Positions 38,260 to 46,851 are shown, counted from the first letter of the stretch. The stretch is DNA of 64,000 bases from Kribbella sp. ALI-6-A (GCF_001984195.1 NZ_MTQN01000012.1:1612001-1676000); one strand, 5' to 3'. Notes: generated by a model from the sequence alone, not told the origin. Translations and numbers: made by a program.

Positions 38260-39135
38260 ATGGAGCTTCGCCAGTTGCGCTCGTTCGTCGTGGTCGCGGA
38301 GGAGCTGAACGTCGGCCGGGCCGCGACCCGGCTGCATTTGACCCAGCCGTCGCTGAGCCGGCAGATCGCCGCGCTGGAACGCGATCTGGGCGTCGAGTTG
38401 TTCGCGCGGATCAAGAAGCGGTTCGTACTGACCGCGGCCGGTGAGAGTCTGCTGGCGGATGCGCGCGAACTGCTCCGGCGGGCCGACGACGCGGTCCGGG
38501 ACGCGCAGCGCACGCAGCGCGGTGAGCTGGGGACGTTGCGGTTGCGGTTCGTGCAGTCCGCGACGTTCGAGACGCTGCCGAAGCTGCTCGGAGCCTTCCG
38601 CGACAGCCATCCGCACGTGGTGCTCGACCTGGAGGCGATGACGACGCTCCGGCAGCTGGAAGCGCTGAAGGACGGCCGGATCGACGTCGGCCTGCTCCGC
38701 CTGCCGGGCTCGGAGCAGCAGAGCAAAGGGCTGGAGTCGCGGGTCGTGTCGCGCGACCCGCTGGTCGCCGTACTGCCGGCGAAGCATCGGCTCGCGCGGC
38801 GGCGACGGGTGAGCCTGGCCGAGCTGGCCGGCGACGACTTCGTGTTCTACAACCGCCCGAGTGGCCCGGCGGTGTACGACCGGATCACCGGCTACTGCCG
38901 CGACGCCGGGTTCACCCCGTCGATCACCCAGTACGGCGCCGACGTCCAGACCATCGTCTCGCTGGTCGCCGCCGGCCTGGGCGTGTCACTGCTGATCGCG
39001 CCGACGCCGCGCACGGACCCCGAGGCGGTGGTGTACCGCGAGCTGTCCGACGACCTGCCCCCGTGGGAACTGTCCGTGGCGTGGTCGCCGGACAACCGCT
39101 CACCCGTCCTGCTGCGCTTCCTGCAGCTGGTGTGA
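38260..39135 (+). CDS. LysR-family transcriptional regulator
   Basis: A 291-residue LysR regulator beginning MELRQLRSFVVVAEELNVGR. The recognition helix lies in LHLTQPSLSRQIAALERDLG (about residues 27-46). The effector domain has the typical LRLRFVQSATFETLPKLLGA, DVGLLRLP and VSLVAAGLGVSLLIAP segments, the last being the family's GxGxxxLP-like region. It belongs to the CbbR/BenM-like aromatic or chlorinated-compound branch. The stop abuts the stop of the convergent aldo/keto reductase gene. Target genes are not obvious. Confidence 0.88.
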   Translation: MELRQLRSFVVVAEELNVGRAATRLHLTQPSLSRQIAALERDLGVELFARIKKRFVLTAAGESLLADARELLRRADDAVRDAQRTQRGELGTLRLRFVQSATFETLPKLLGAFRDSHPHVVLDLEAMTTLRQLEALKDGRIDVGLLRLPGSEQQSKGLESRVVSRDPLVAVLPAKHRLARRRRVSLAELAGDDFVFYNRPSGPAVYDRITGYCRDAGFTPSITQYGADVQTIVSLVAAGLGVSLLIAPTPRTDPEAVVYRELSDDLPPWELSVAWSPDNRSPVLLRFLQLV

Positions 39136-39960
39136 TCAGCCGAAAACGTCGGGGTCGCCGCCGGTCCGCCGGCCGGTCTCCAGGTCGGCGATCGCGGCCA
39201 TGTCCTCGTTGTCCAGGGTGAAGTCGAAGACGTCGATGTTCTCCGCGATCCGCGCCGGGGTCTTCGACTTCGGGATCACCACGTTGCCCAGCTGCAGGTG
39301 CCAGCGGATCATCACCTGGGCCGGCGACTTGCCGTGCTTGCCGCCGAGCTCCTTCAGCACCGGGTGGTCGATCAGCTCACCGGAGGCCAGCGGGCTCCAC
39401 GCCTCGGTCACGATGTCGTTCTCGGCGTGGAACGCGCGCAGCTCGTCCTGCGGCAGCTCCGGGTGCAGCTCGATCTGGTTCACCACCGGGTGCACGTCGG
39501 TCTCGTCGAACAGCCGGCGCAGCGCCGGGATGTGGAAGTTCGACACGCCGATCGACCGGACCCGGCCGTCGGCGTACAGCTTCTCCATCGCCTTCCAGGT
39601 CTCGACGTACTTGTCCTGCCGCAGCGACTGCCAGTGGATCAGGTAGAGGTCGACGGTCTCCAGCCCGAGCTTGCCGAAGCTCTTGTCGAAGGCGCGCAGG
39701 GTGGAGTCGTAGCCCTGGTCGCTGTTCCACACCTTGGTGGTGACGAACAGTTCCTCGCGGGGCAGGCCGGCGTTCGCGATCGCGCGCCCGACGCCCTGCT
39801 CGTTGCCGTAGATGGCGGCCGTGTCGATGTGCCGGTAGCCGGCCTCGAAGGCGGCTTCGACGACACCGGTGACGATGTCGTTCTCGACCTGCCACACGCC
39901 CAGGCCCAGCTGCGGGATCTCGACGCCGTTGTCCAGAGTGATCGTGGGGACTGTGCTCAT
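39136..39960 (-). CDS. Aldo/keto reductase (2,5-diketo-D-gluconate reductase type)
   Basis: A 274-residue AKR5-type reductase. The catalytic tetrad is visible: Asp and Tyr in HIDTAAIYGNEQGVG, Lys in LFVTTKVWN and His in DLYLIHWQSL. The NADPH-binding C-terminal segment is VVIPKSKTPARIAENIDVFD. It follows the winged-helix gene upstream on the same strand by 59 bases. It probably reduces small aldehydes or keto-sugars with NADPH in the cytoplasm. Confidence 0.93.
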   Translation of the reverse strand: MSTVPTITLDNGVEIPQLGLGVWQVENDIVTGVVEAAFEAGYRHIDTAAIYGNEQGVGRAIANAGLPREELFVTTKVWNSDQGYDSTLRAFDKSFGKLGLETVDLYLIHWQSLRQDKYVETWKAMEKLYADGRVRSIGVSNFHIPALRRLFDETDVHPVVNQIELHPELPQDELRAFHAENDIVTEAWSPLASGELIDHPVLKELGGKHGKSPAQVMIRWHLQLGNVVIPKSKTPARIAENIDVFDFTLDNEDMAAIADLETGRRTGGDPDVFG

Positions 39961-40019
39961 CTGCCTATTCCACTGGGCCGAGGGGCTTCAGCCCAGTCAT
40001 CCGACGTGTGACAACAACC

Positions 40020-41108
40020 TCATCCACCGGCCGTAACCACCTCGTGGGTCTTCGCATCGGGCTCCAGGAAGCGCACCAGCGCCTCACCTTCGCGCTCCAA
40101 CGCGGCCTTGGTGCGCTTGAGTGTCCGGCCGAACGGCGTCAGCGTGAGAGTTGCCACAGCCCGCTTTTTCTCGGCCGTCCACAACCCCGCGACCTGCCCG
40201 TCGACGAGGTAAGTCGCCTTCACCCGCAGGTTTTTCGTGAACACGGCCGGACGATAGGCGTCGGCTATCACCCGCTCACGAGTGGCGTACGCGAGCAACA
40301 GGTTGTCGAACTCGGGCAGGAACCGTACGGGCGTGGGGGTTTCCGGGTCGGGCCGCGGAGCATCCGGTACGTCGTACAGCGTGCGGCCGGTCGCGTCCTC
40401 GAAGCGTTCCAGCTCGAGCGTGTCGAAGACCGCCTTCGCCCCCGGCAGTCCCGACCAGGTCTGGAAGTCGGTCGGCGTCGCGGGCCCGAAGGCGTCCAGA
40501 TATCGGATCACCAGTTCCTCCGGGACGGCGTCGAGCAACGGTTCGCGCCCGAGCCACTGCTCCGCGAGCGTGAACCGGGCGTTGGCCTGGTAACCCCAGC
40601 GGGTCTGCGACGGATGGATCACCAGCGGCACCATCATCCGCGTGCAGAATCCGAGCGCGCGATCGTTCACCGCCGGGAACTGCTCCTGCAACGCGTCCCG
40701 TATCTCGGTGAAGGTCAGCGGTCCCTTCTGCAGCAGCTTTCGTGCCGCCGCGACCACCTTGTCCGGCTCCAGCCCTTCGGCGCGATCCTTGAGCATCCGC
40801 AGCCCCGCCTCGAGCACGGGCGCCAGCGTCGTCCGGAACCGCAGGTAGTCCTCGGCGGTGACCAGGTGCAACGTGCCGCGGTACAGGCTCGCCCGCACCA
40901 CCTCCCGCGCTTCTACCGCCGCGGTCAGATCGGTGTCGGCGAACCTGCTCAGCCGGGTCCACAACCCGACGTACGGATGCTTGGGCTCCTGCCCCTGCAT
41001 TCCCGCCAGCCGCCGTACTGCCTCGACCGGCCCGACATCGGCTCGCTCCAGCAAGAGCTGCCGACTCAACGTCGCCCGGTTGACCGCCTGCGCACTCAGA
41101 ACCGCCAT
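40020..41108 (-). CDS. Winged-helix DNA-binding domain-containing protein (HTH_42, YcaQ/AlkX-like)
   Basis: A 362-residue protein of the HTH_42 (DUF1006) family. It opens with the typical QAVNRATLSRQLLLERADVG region and has RLAGMQGQEPKHPYVGLWTR, SLYRGTLHLVTAEDYLRFR and FLPEFDNLLLAYATRERVI, three of the family's conserved blocks. Members such as AlkX and AZL unhook interstrand DNA crosslinks as glycosylases, and some protect producers of DNA-damaging natural products; the catalytic Gln-x-Gln pattern is seen as MQGQEP. I chose the ATG at 41108 (AGGA eight bases upstream) over 41126. Confidence 0.82.
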   Translation of the reverse strand: MAVLSAQAVNRATLSRQLLLERADVGPVEAVRRLAGMQGQEPKHPYVGLWTRLSRFADTDLTAAVEAREVVRASLYRGTLHLVTAEDYLRFRTTLAPVLEAGLRMLKDRAEGLEPDKVVAAARKLLQKGPLTFTEIRDALQEQFPAVNDRALGFCTRMMVPLVIHPSQTRWGYQANARFTLAEQWLGREPLLDAVPEELVIRYLDAFGPATPTDFQTWSGLPGAKAVFDTLELERFEDATGRTLYDVPDAPRPDPETPTPVRFLPEFDNLLLAYATRERVIADAYRPAVFTKNLRVKATYLVDGQVAGLWTAEKKRAVATLTLTPFGRTLKRTKAALEREGEALVRFLEPDAKTHEVVTAGG

Positions 41109-41130
41109 GACGGCATCCTGCCGCACGGGG

Positions 41131-41691
41131 TCAGCTGTAGTCGTCCTCGTTGTACTTCGGGAGGCCGAGCTGTCGTCTGATCTCGGCGGCCGGGCTGGTT
41201 CCGCCGGTGGCGCGACGCAGGTGGGTGGCCATCTCGTTCAGGCTGCCGGACGCGGCGATCTTCAGCCAGTGCGGGCGGGCGGCGGCATTGGCACGGGCGA
41301 GTGCCTTCATCTTGCGGTCCACCACGGCAGGCCAGGCGATCGCCGACAGTTGCCGTGACTCGGCCAGGTTCGCCGCGGCCACGGCGCGGGCGCGGGACTT
41401 CAGCGTCTTGACGGACGCGCCACTGTTGGCCGCCTTCTCGAACCGCTCCAGCGCGACGTTGTAGGGCCGAGTCACCGCCAGGTACCGAACGCGGGCCTGG
41501 GTGACGGTCAGACGGACCGGTGCCGGCTTGGTGGGTGTGGCCGTCGGGCGGGGCGCGGCTGTCGTCGTTCGAGGTTGTGCCGAGGCCGCCGTACTGGGCG
41601 CGACCACGGGCACGGGGTCAGGTCCGTCGTCGGCATCGCACCCGGTCGCCAGGAAAGCCAGGACCCCGGCCACGACCAGTACTGCGCGCAT
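41131..41691 (-). CDS. Small lipoprotein of unknown function
   Basis: A 186-residue lipoprotein. The signal ends in the lipobox ATGC (Cys near residue 18), followed by a Thr/Pro/Ala-rich linker to about residue 60. The remainder is helical and Ala-rich (VRYLAVTRPYNVALERFEKA onwards) with no Cys. The ATG at 41691 was chosen because GAGGAG lies six bases upstream. The layout resembles surface lipoproteins with a helical-bundle domain; no function is recognised. Confidence 0.7.
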   Translation of the reverse strand: MRAVLVVAGVLAFLATGCDADDGPDPVPVVAPSTAASAQPRTTTAAPRPTATPTKPAPVRLTVTQARVRYLAVTRPYNVALERFEKAANSGASVKTLKSRARAVAAANLAESRQLSAIAWPAVVDRKMKALARANAAARPHWLKIAASGSLNEMATHLRRATGGTSPAAEIRRQLGLPKYNEDDYS

Positions 41692-41774
41692 GCTGCTCCT
41701 CACCCGGACGAATCGGCACAGCCTAGCGCCGGGGTGAGCATGGTCTGATGTGAGCCGTGACCGCGGCTGACAGG

Positions 41775-42269
41775 TCAGGCTTGCTCGACTCGGGTCTGGG
41801 CGACGTGGTCGGCATAGGTGCGGCGGTTGCGGAGGATGGCGGCTGCTTGCAGGCCGATGGCCAGGTAGGCGCCGGCGGCAAGGACCGCGCCGCGGCGGGT
41901 GTTGTCTGCCCGGAACTCCCAGACGGCCTGGTGGCCCAGCTCCCAGGGCAGCGCGGTCTTGGCAAGGGTGCGGACCAGCGCCTGCGGGAACGTTGGCGGG
42001 CGGGGATCGGAGTCGTCACGGACGGTGAAACCCAACGCTCGTTTACCGGGTGAACCGCCGGCTGCTTCGGTGGCGGCCAGGGCCGCGCTGAGCGGCATGG
42101 TCAGGCCGACCCCGACGAGCACGCGAGCCTTGGCGGGAGAGACGTCGGGCAGGGCGGAGCCCGGCCGTAGGCGCCGCCGGACCAGCACGATCGCGGCCAG
42201 GGCGCCCAGTGGAGCGGCCATCGCCGCGTAGTCGATGGCGGTGGCCAGACCTCGTCGCGCAGTCAGCAT
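41775..42269 (-). CDS. RDD-family membrane protein
   Basis: A 164-residue membrane protein with about three hydrophobic helices (IDYAAMAAPLGALAAIVLV; VLVGVGLTMPLSAALAATEA; GAVLAAGAYLAIGLQAAAIL). The RDD signature GGSPGKRALGFTVRD follows helix 2, and RRTYADHVAQTRV closes the domain. RDD proteins are small membrane proteins, some acting as transporters or cell-envelope accessories. It is divergent from the RiPP operon across an AT-rich interval. Confidence 0.75.
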   Translation of the reverse strand: MLTARRGLATAIDYAAMAAPLGALAAIVLVRRRLRPGSALPDVSPAKARVLVGVGLTMPLSAALAATEAAGGSPGKRALGFTVRDDSDPRPPTFPQALVRTLAKTALPWELGHQAVWEFRADNTRRGAVLAAGAYLAIGLQAAAILRNRRTYADHVAQTRVEQA

Positions 42270-42569
42270 GGCCGAAGGCTACGCCACGCCCTCGACTGGA
42301 CAAATTCAGATACCACGAACAGTGACTTTCAAACGGTCATTTACCGCCATTCTTCAATGTCGATCGAAACGGTGGGCATAGTTGATTGTTTGCTTGGATT
42401 TTCCTTGCCTCGTTGACGATCTGCTGACGAACATGAGCAGAACGAAAGAAGTTCTCGCCGCCCGAGAATTGTTCTGTTAGCCTCATTCCCGGCTGGGGAG
42501 CCTGAATTCGACGGTGTTCGTTCGGCGAGTTCCATCTGTTCAGGAAACGCATCCGAAAGGCAGGTTCCC
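42270..42569. promoter_or_regulatory. AT-rich leader region of the RiPP operon with inverted repeat
   Basis: A 300-base interval without a convincing gene. By hand count, 42301-42480 is about 46 percent GC, far below the surrounding coding sequence. It contains the inverted repeat TTCTCG-N5-CGAGAA (42452-42468). The ribosome binding site of the first ABC gene (AAAGGCAGG) lies at its end. No -10/-35 pair stands out, but all promoters for the twelve-gene operon and the divergent RDD gene must lie here. Confidence 0.55.
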
Positions 42570-43544
42570 GTGCCCACCGAGACCGCCCCGTCCCGGCCGG
42601 AACACGTCGTCGCGGCCACCGCCACCGTCCAGGTCGGCGGCGTCCGGAAGAGCTTCGGCAAGGTCGACGCCCTGCGCGGCGTGAGCCTGGAAGTCCTTCC
42701 CGGACAGATCTACGGACTGCTCGGCCCGAACGGCGCCGGCAAGACGACCCTGCTGCGGATCCTGCTCGGCCTGGTCCGCCCCGACGAGGGGTCGGTCAGT
42801 GTGCTCGGTCGCCCACCCGGTACGCCGGAGGTGCTGCGCCAGGTCGGCGCCCTGATCGAGACTCCCGCCTTCGTCCCGCACCTGTCCGGCCGGACCAACC
42901 TGCAGGTCCTGGCGAGAGCCAAGGGACTGCCCGACACCGAGGTGGACCGGGTCCTCGAGGTCGTCGAGCTCGAGCAGCGCGGGAACGACCGCTTCACCGG
43001 CTACTCGCTCGGCATGGGGCAGCGGCTCGGCGTCGCGGCCGCGTTGCTCGGCGGCCCGAGGCTCCTGATCCTGGACGAGCCGACCAACGGCCTCGACCCC
43101 GAAGGTGTCGCCTCGATGCGCTCGCTGGTCCGGTCGCTCGGGGCCGGTGGGACGACCGTGCTGTTCTCGTCCCACCAGCTCGGGGAGGTCCAGCAGATCT
43201 GCGATCGCGTGGTCGTGATCGACCGCGGAGTGGTGATCGCCGACGACACCGTGACCGCGATCAGGGACCGGCCCGGCAGTGTGGCGCTGGACCTGTGGGT
43301 GACCCCGGCCGTGCAGGCCGGCTGGATCCTCGCGGAGTACACGGGGCAGACGCCGATCGAGGCCGGCGACGCGGGGGATCGGCACTGGCAGCTCGAGGCG
43401 GCCCCGGACGACATCCCCGGCCTGGTCCGCGCCTTGGTTGCCGCAGGCATCGATATTCACGAGATCCGGCGCGAGCGCCAGAGCCTGGAGGGCGTCTTCT
43501 TCGCCCTCACCGCGCACGACGACGAGCCGACGGAGGAGTCATGA
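42570..43544 (+). CDS. ABC transporter ATP-binding protein (RiPP export or immunity)
   Basis: A 324-residue ATPase of the DrrA/BcrA type. Walker A is LLGPNGAGKTTLLR (about residues 50-63), the signature is YSLGMGQRLGVAAALLGG, Walker B is LLILDEPTNGLDPEG, and the switch His lies in TVLFSSHQLGEV. The N-terminal 20 residues are Pro/Ala-rich and the C-terminal 90 residues form the regulatory extension usual in this branch. The start GTG is preceded by AAAGGCAGG. It is the first gene of the RiPP operon and overlaps its permease by ATGA; self-protection or export is the expected role. Confidence 0.92.
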   Translation: MPTETAPSRPEHVVAATATVQVGGVRKSFGKVDALRGVSLEVLPGQIYGLLGPNGAGKTTLLRILLGLVRPDEGSVSVLGRPPGTPEVLRQVGALIETPAFVPHLSGRTNLQVLARAKGLPDTEVDRVLEVVELEQRGNDRFTGYSLGMGQRLGVAAALLGGPRLLILDEPTNGLDPEGVASMRSLVRSLGAGGTTVLFSSHQLGEVQQICDRVVVIDRGVVIADDTVTAIRDRPGSVALDLWVTPAVQAGWILAEYTGQTPIEAGDAGDRHWQLEAAPDDIPGLVRALVAAGIDIHEIRRERQSLEGVFFALTAHDDEPTEES

Positions 43545-44374
43545 TCGACGCGGTCGCCGCCGAGAGTCTGCTGCTGCGCAAGCGGATGGCTCCGGTCGTC
43601 ATCGGGATCGCCTGGATCCTGATGGTGGTCGGCTTCGCCTTCGTCGTGCCGTACATCATCTACAGCGTGCTCGACCCGTCCGACGCGGGCCGGGCCGAAC
43701 TGCTCGACATCCTGCTGCCGAACGCGGTCGCGTCGACCTCGCTGAGCAGCTACCCCCTGTTCGGCGGCGCGATCATGCTGATCCTCGGCGTGCTGGTGAC
43801 CGGCTCGGAGTACCGGTGGAACACCTGGACCGCTCGGCTCAGCCAAGGGCCCGGCCGGGTGCAGGTGCTGCTGGCCAAGCTCGTCGTCGGTGCGATCGCG
43901 ACCACCGTGATCGCCGTGGCAGCTGCGCTTGCCGCGGTGGCTGCGTCCGCGATCATCGCAGCGGTCGAGGGCCGGTCGGCCGACTGGCCGTCGGCCGCCG
44001 CACTGGCCGGTTCGCTCGGAGCCGCAGCGTTGATCTCGGCCGCGTGGATGAGTGTCGGGGCCGCGCTCGGCGTGGTCTTCCGCGGTACGACGGTGGCGCT
44101 GGCCGCCGGCCTGCTGTGGACCCTCGGCCTGGAGAACGCGCTGTCCGGGCTGGCCGGCATCCTGCCCGGCCTCGAACCCGTCCGTTACGTCCTGCTCGGG
44201 TCGGCCAGCGGTTCGCTGGTCGGCGGCCTGGGCGCACCGACCCAAAGCGACGGCGGGACTCCCGGTGTTGTCGACTACCTGACCACTCCGGCGGCCTGCC
44301 TCGTCCTGGTCGCCTACATCGTCGTGAGCACCACCGTCGCCGCCCTGCTGATCCGCCGCCGCGACATCAGCTGA
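43541..44374 (+). CDS. ABC transporter permease (RiPP export or immunity)
   Basis: A 277-residue membrane protein of the ABC-2 type with about six hydrophobic helices (starting VVIGIAWILMVVGFAFVVPY and ending CLVLVAYIVVSTTVAALLIR) and a long loop near residues 28-80. The ATG overlaps the ATPase stop by four bases. With the ATPase it forms a BcrAB-like unit that would pump the mature peptide or its precursor out of the membrane. The longer upstream frame is an artefact that reads through the ATPase gene. Confidence 0.88.
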   Translation: MIDAVAAESLLLRKRMAPVVIGIAWILMVVGFAFVVPYIIYSVLDPSDAGRAELLDILLPNAVASTSLSSYPLFGGAIMLILGVLVTGSEYRWNTWTARLSQGPGRVQVLLAKLVVGAIATTVIAVAAALAAVAASAIIAAVEGRSADWPSAAALAGSLGAAALISAAWMSVGAALGVVFRGTTVALAAGLLWTLGLENALSGLAGILPGLEPVRYVLLGSASGSLVGGLGAPTQSDGGTPGVVDYLTTPAACLVLVAYIVVSTTVAALLIRRRDIS

Positions 44375-44407
44375 CCCGTTCCGCCTTCTTCCGCCCGAGG
44401 AGCGACC

Positions 44408-46402
44408 GTGACCAACCCGCCCGATGAACTCGTCCGTCCGCGGATGCGCCAGGACGTGGCCTTCCTGGAGACGCTCGACGGCGTCTACGTCCGTGGTGCC
44501 GACGGCCCCTTCGTGATCCGCGGTGCCGGCGCGTACCGGTACCTGTCGGCCTTGCTGCCGCACCTCGACGGCAGCAACTCACTGGCCGAGATCGTTGCCG
44601 GTCTCCCCGAAGCGCACGTCGGCGCGGTGAAGTCCCTGCTCGGCACGTTGGCAGGCCGTGGGGTCGTGCTCGACGGCCCGGGCGCCGCGGTCGACGAACA
44701 GGTACGTGCCGGCTTCCCGAGCCAGATCGCCCTGCTCGAGCACTACGGCGACGACGGCAGCGGCTTCGCCCGAGTGGCAGCCGCCCGGGTGCTCGTGACC
44801 GGCGAGGACAACGCGGCCGCCGCCACGCTCGCATCCGCGCTGATCGCCAACGGCGTCGGATCTGCGGTGGACGGTTACGTCGAGGTCGGTACGGCGGCGT
44901 CACCCGATCTGGTCTGCCTCCTGGCGCTCGACGGCCCGTCGCGCGAGCTCTTCTCCCTGGCCGAGCAAGCACGACAAGCCGGTACGGCGTTCCTCCCGGT
45001 GCTGCGGGTGGGCGACCAACTGGTCGCAGGCCCCTGGCAGGGACCGGTCTCCATCCAGTCGGCACTCCTGCGGATGAGCGACAACGCCCTGTCCGGTACG
45101 GCGGAGCTCTGGCAGGCGGCGGTCGCGGGCCCGGCGACGGCACCGGCCAGATCCGCGTTGCCCGGCGTGGCCGCCACCATGCTGCTGAACGTGGTCGGCT
45201 TCGAGATCTTCAAGCAGCTCTCGGGGACCATGCCCTCGGACCTGGACGAGACCGTCGTCCTGGTCGATCCGGACCGGCTCACCGTCCACACCGAGCACGT
45301 GGTCGCGCACCCCGCCGTCGAGCAGCCCGCGACCGGTGCGAGTGCGGGACCGGCGGACAGCGTCGAGACCGCGTACCGCCGGTTCGACTCGGTGGTGGCC
45401 GACACCGTCGGGCTGATGCGACGCTTCGACGACGACGCCGTACCGCAGATCCCGGTGAAGACCGCGGTCCTGCTGGCGCCCGCCGCCGACGCCGCGCCGC
45501 TGGTGACCTTCGGCGTCGAGACGGTGCTGGAGGCCAGGCTCGCCGCGCTGGAGGCGGCGTCGGTGCAGTACGCGCTGAACCTCCATCGGCGCTGTCAGCT
45601 GCTGGAAAAGCCGGCAGCAGACGCGGAGTACGTCGTACCGGAGCTGTTGGAGACCTGGCTCGGAGTCGGGCCGTCCCGGCCGGTGCCGACGGCTGCGACC
45701 GAGGTCGGAAGCAACAGGCCGCTCGCTGTGGACCGGGCAGCCGTTCTGGCTGGACCACTGGACTGGAACGCCGCAGAGTTCGAGCCCGATCTCGGCGGCC
45801 TCGCCGCGGCCCCGACCCTGGCCGAGGCGACCTCCCGTGCACTCGTGGCAGCGGCCGGTTCAGCCGCGGTCGCCGCCGCCGCCCGCGGCGAACTGCCCGT
45901 GACCGCGGTGCCGGACGAGCTGATCGGGCAGGCGCTCGACCCGCAGCAGCACCGCCGTCTGATGATCCTGGTCAACGAACTGACCGCCGCCGGGGACCGC
46001 GTGTCCTTCCAGTTCGGCCGGGGCGCCGTTCCTGTCGCGATCGTTGCCATTAGCAATGGATCGGGCACGGTCAGGCTGGCCCGCGCCGCGAGCTCCTGGG
46101 TGGCCGCCGCCGAGTCGGCGCTGCTCACCGCGGTCGGCGAACGCCAGCTCGCCGGTACGCCGTTCGACCGCGCCGACCGCCGCCTCGGCCTGGATGCCGA
46201 CCTCACCGGCCTGCGCTCGGCGGGCCCGGAGGCCGGGATCGCCGACCTGACCCGCGCCGTCACCGACGACGAGCTCGTGGCCGGCCTCGCAGGCCGTCGA
46301 GCCGCTGTCGTCGACCTGACCCCACCCGACCTCGCCGGTGTCACCGCCGTCGCCCGGGTGCTGCTCTTCCGCTCGTCCGCCCCCGTCGCGAAGGAGTCGT
46401 GA
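44408..46402 (+). CDS. Ocin-ThiF-like leader-binding cyclodehydratase partner (F protein)
   Basis: A 664-residue partner protein for a YcaO cyclodehydratase. Residues about 10-90 have PqqD/RRE-like spacing (VFLETLDGVYVRG class, then LLPHLDGSNSLAEIVAGL). Residues 115-300 look like an E1/ThiF-like Rossmann fold without zinc Cys. Residues 310-664 resemble a degenerate YcaO: GVETVLEARLAALEAASVQYAL mirrors the YcaO ATP-site start and AVVDLTPPDLAGVTAVARVL its C-terminal strand. The ATP-binding Glu residues (ELIERD in the real YcaO) are replaced by Ala/Gly. It should bind the leader peptide and present it to the YcaO. The GTG start follows GAGGAGCGACC. Confidence 0.8.
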   Translation: MTNPPDELVRPRMRQDVAFLETLDGVYVRGADGPFVIRGAGAYRYLSALLPHLDGSNSLAEIVAGLPEAHVGAVKSLLGTLAGRGVVLDGPGAAVDEQVRAGFPSQIALLEHYGDDGSGFARVAAARVLVTGEDNAAAATLASALIANGVGSAVDGYVEVGTAASPDLVCLLALDGPSRELFSLAEQARQAGTAFLPVLRVGDQLVAGPWQGPVSIQSALLRMSDNALSGTAELWQAAVAGPATAPARSALPGVAATMLLNVVGFEIFKQLSGTMPSDLDETVVLVDPDRLTVHTEHVVAHPAVEQPATGASAGPADSVETAYRRFDSVVADTVGLMRRFDDDAVPQIPVKTAVLLAPAADAAPLVTFGVETVLEARLAALEAASVQYALNLHRRCQLLEKPAADAEYVVPELLETWLGVGPSRPVPTAATEVGSNRPLAVDRAAVLAGPLDWNAAEFEPDLGGLAAAPTLAEATSRALVAAAGSAAVAAAARGELPVTAVPDELIGQALDPQQHRRLMILVNELTAAGDRVSFQFGRGAVPVAIVAISNGSGTVRLARAASSWVAAAESALLTAVGERQLAGTPFDRADRRLGLDADLTGLRSAGPEAGIADLTRAVTDDELVAGLAGRRAAVVDLTPPDLAGVTAVARVLLFRSSAPVAKES

Positions 46403-46587
46403 TGACTGATCTGACCACCGAACTGCTGTCGCTGGAGACCGCCACCTTCGAGGTCGAGGAGATCGCCGACGTCGGCGCGGACTCCGCGAGCTGGTGCAGC
46501 TCCAGCACCAGTACGTCGAGCTGTTCGTCCTGCAGCACGTCCAGCTGCTGCGGGTGCTCCAGCTGCAGTTGCAGCAGTACCAGCTAG
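46402..46587 (+). CDS. RiPP precursor peptide A1
   Basis: A 61-residue precursor. The leader is LTTELLSLETATFEVEEIAD followed by VGADSASW. The core of about 30 residues starts at Cys-32 and contains eight Cys, the rest being Ser, Thr and one Gly. The L-E-x-x-T-F-E-V motif matches the leader signature of thiopeptide-type bacteriocin precursors recognised by RRE domains. The ATG overlaps the F-protein stop and has AAGGAG upstream. Compared with A2 and A3, several Cys are exchanged for Thr in the first half and the second half is rearranged. Confidence 0.9.
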   Translation: MTDLTTELLSLETATFEVEEIADVGADSASWCSSSTSTSSCSSCSTSSCCGCSSCSCSSTS

Positions 46588-46615
46588 CGCGTGTCTGGTA
46601 CTGCCTCCCCAGGTT

Positions 46616-46637
46616 CCGCCGCCCGACCGGGTGGCGG
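46616..46637 (+). other. Hairpin between precursor genes A1 and A2
   Basis: CCGCCGCCC pairs with GGGTGGCGG (one G-T wobble) around a GACC loop, 29 bases after the A1 stop. The A2 ribosome binding site GGAAGGAGGTGA follows. It may stabilise the upstream mRNA end or reduce read-through. Confidence 0.55.
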
Positions 46638-46668
46638 CCCCACCCGCCCAGGAAGGAGGTGAATCACC

Positions 46669-46851
46669 ATGGCGCTTCGCGAAGAGCTGCTCGTGCTCGA
46701 GACGGCGACGTTCGAGATCGAGGACATCATCGACCTCGGCCAGGACGCGGCCGGTTGGTGCAGCTCGAGCTGCTCCTGCTCGAGCTGTTCGTCCTGCAGC
46801 ACGTCCAGCTGCTGCTCGACCAGCACCAGCACCGGGTGCGGCGGCGGCTGA
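46669..46851 (+). CDS. RiPP precursor peptide A2
   Basis: A 60-residue precursor with leader LREELLVLETATFEIEDIID and spacer LGQDAAGW. The core starts at Cys-31 with CSSSCSCSSCSSCSTSSC and ends in a Thr/Ser stretch plus GCGGG. Its ribosome binding site (GGAAGGAGGTGA, nine bases upstream) is a near-perfect match to the 16S anti-Shine-Dalgarno sequence, stronger than any enzyme gene in the cluster. Nearly every residue up to the Gly tail could become thiazole, oxazole, methyloxazole or dehydroamino acid. Confidence 0.9.
   Translation: MALREELLVLETATFEIEDIIDLGQDAAGWCSSSCSCSSCSSCSTSSCCSTSTSTGCGGG

Noticed and set aside
42337..42661. Minus-strand open frames of 71 and 106 codons in the RiPP leader region
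   Set aside because: They run across the AT-rich regulatory interval and into the ABC gene, lack ribosome binding sites and resemble no protein.
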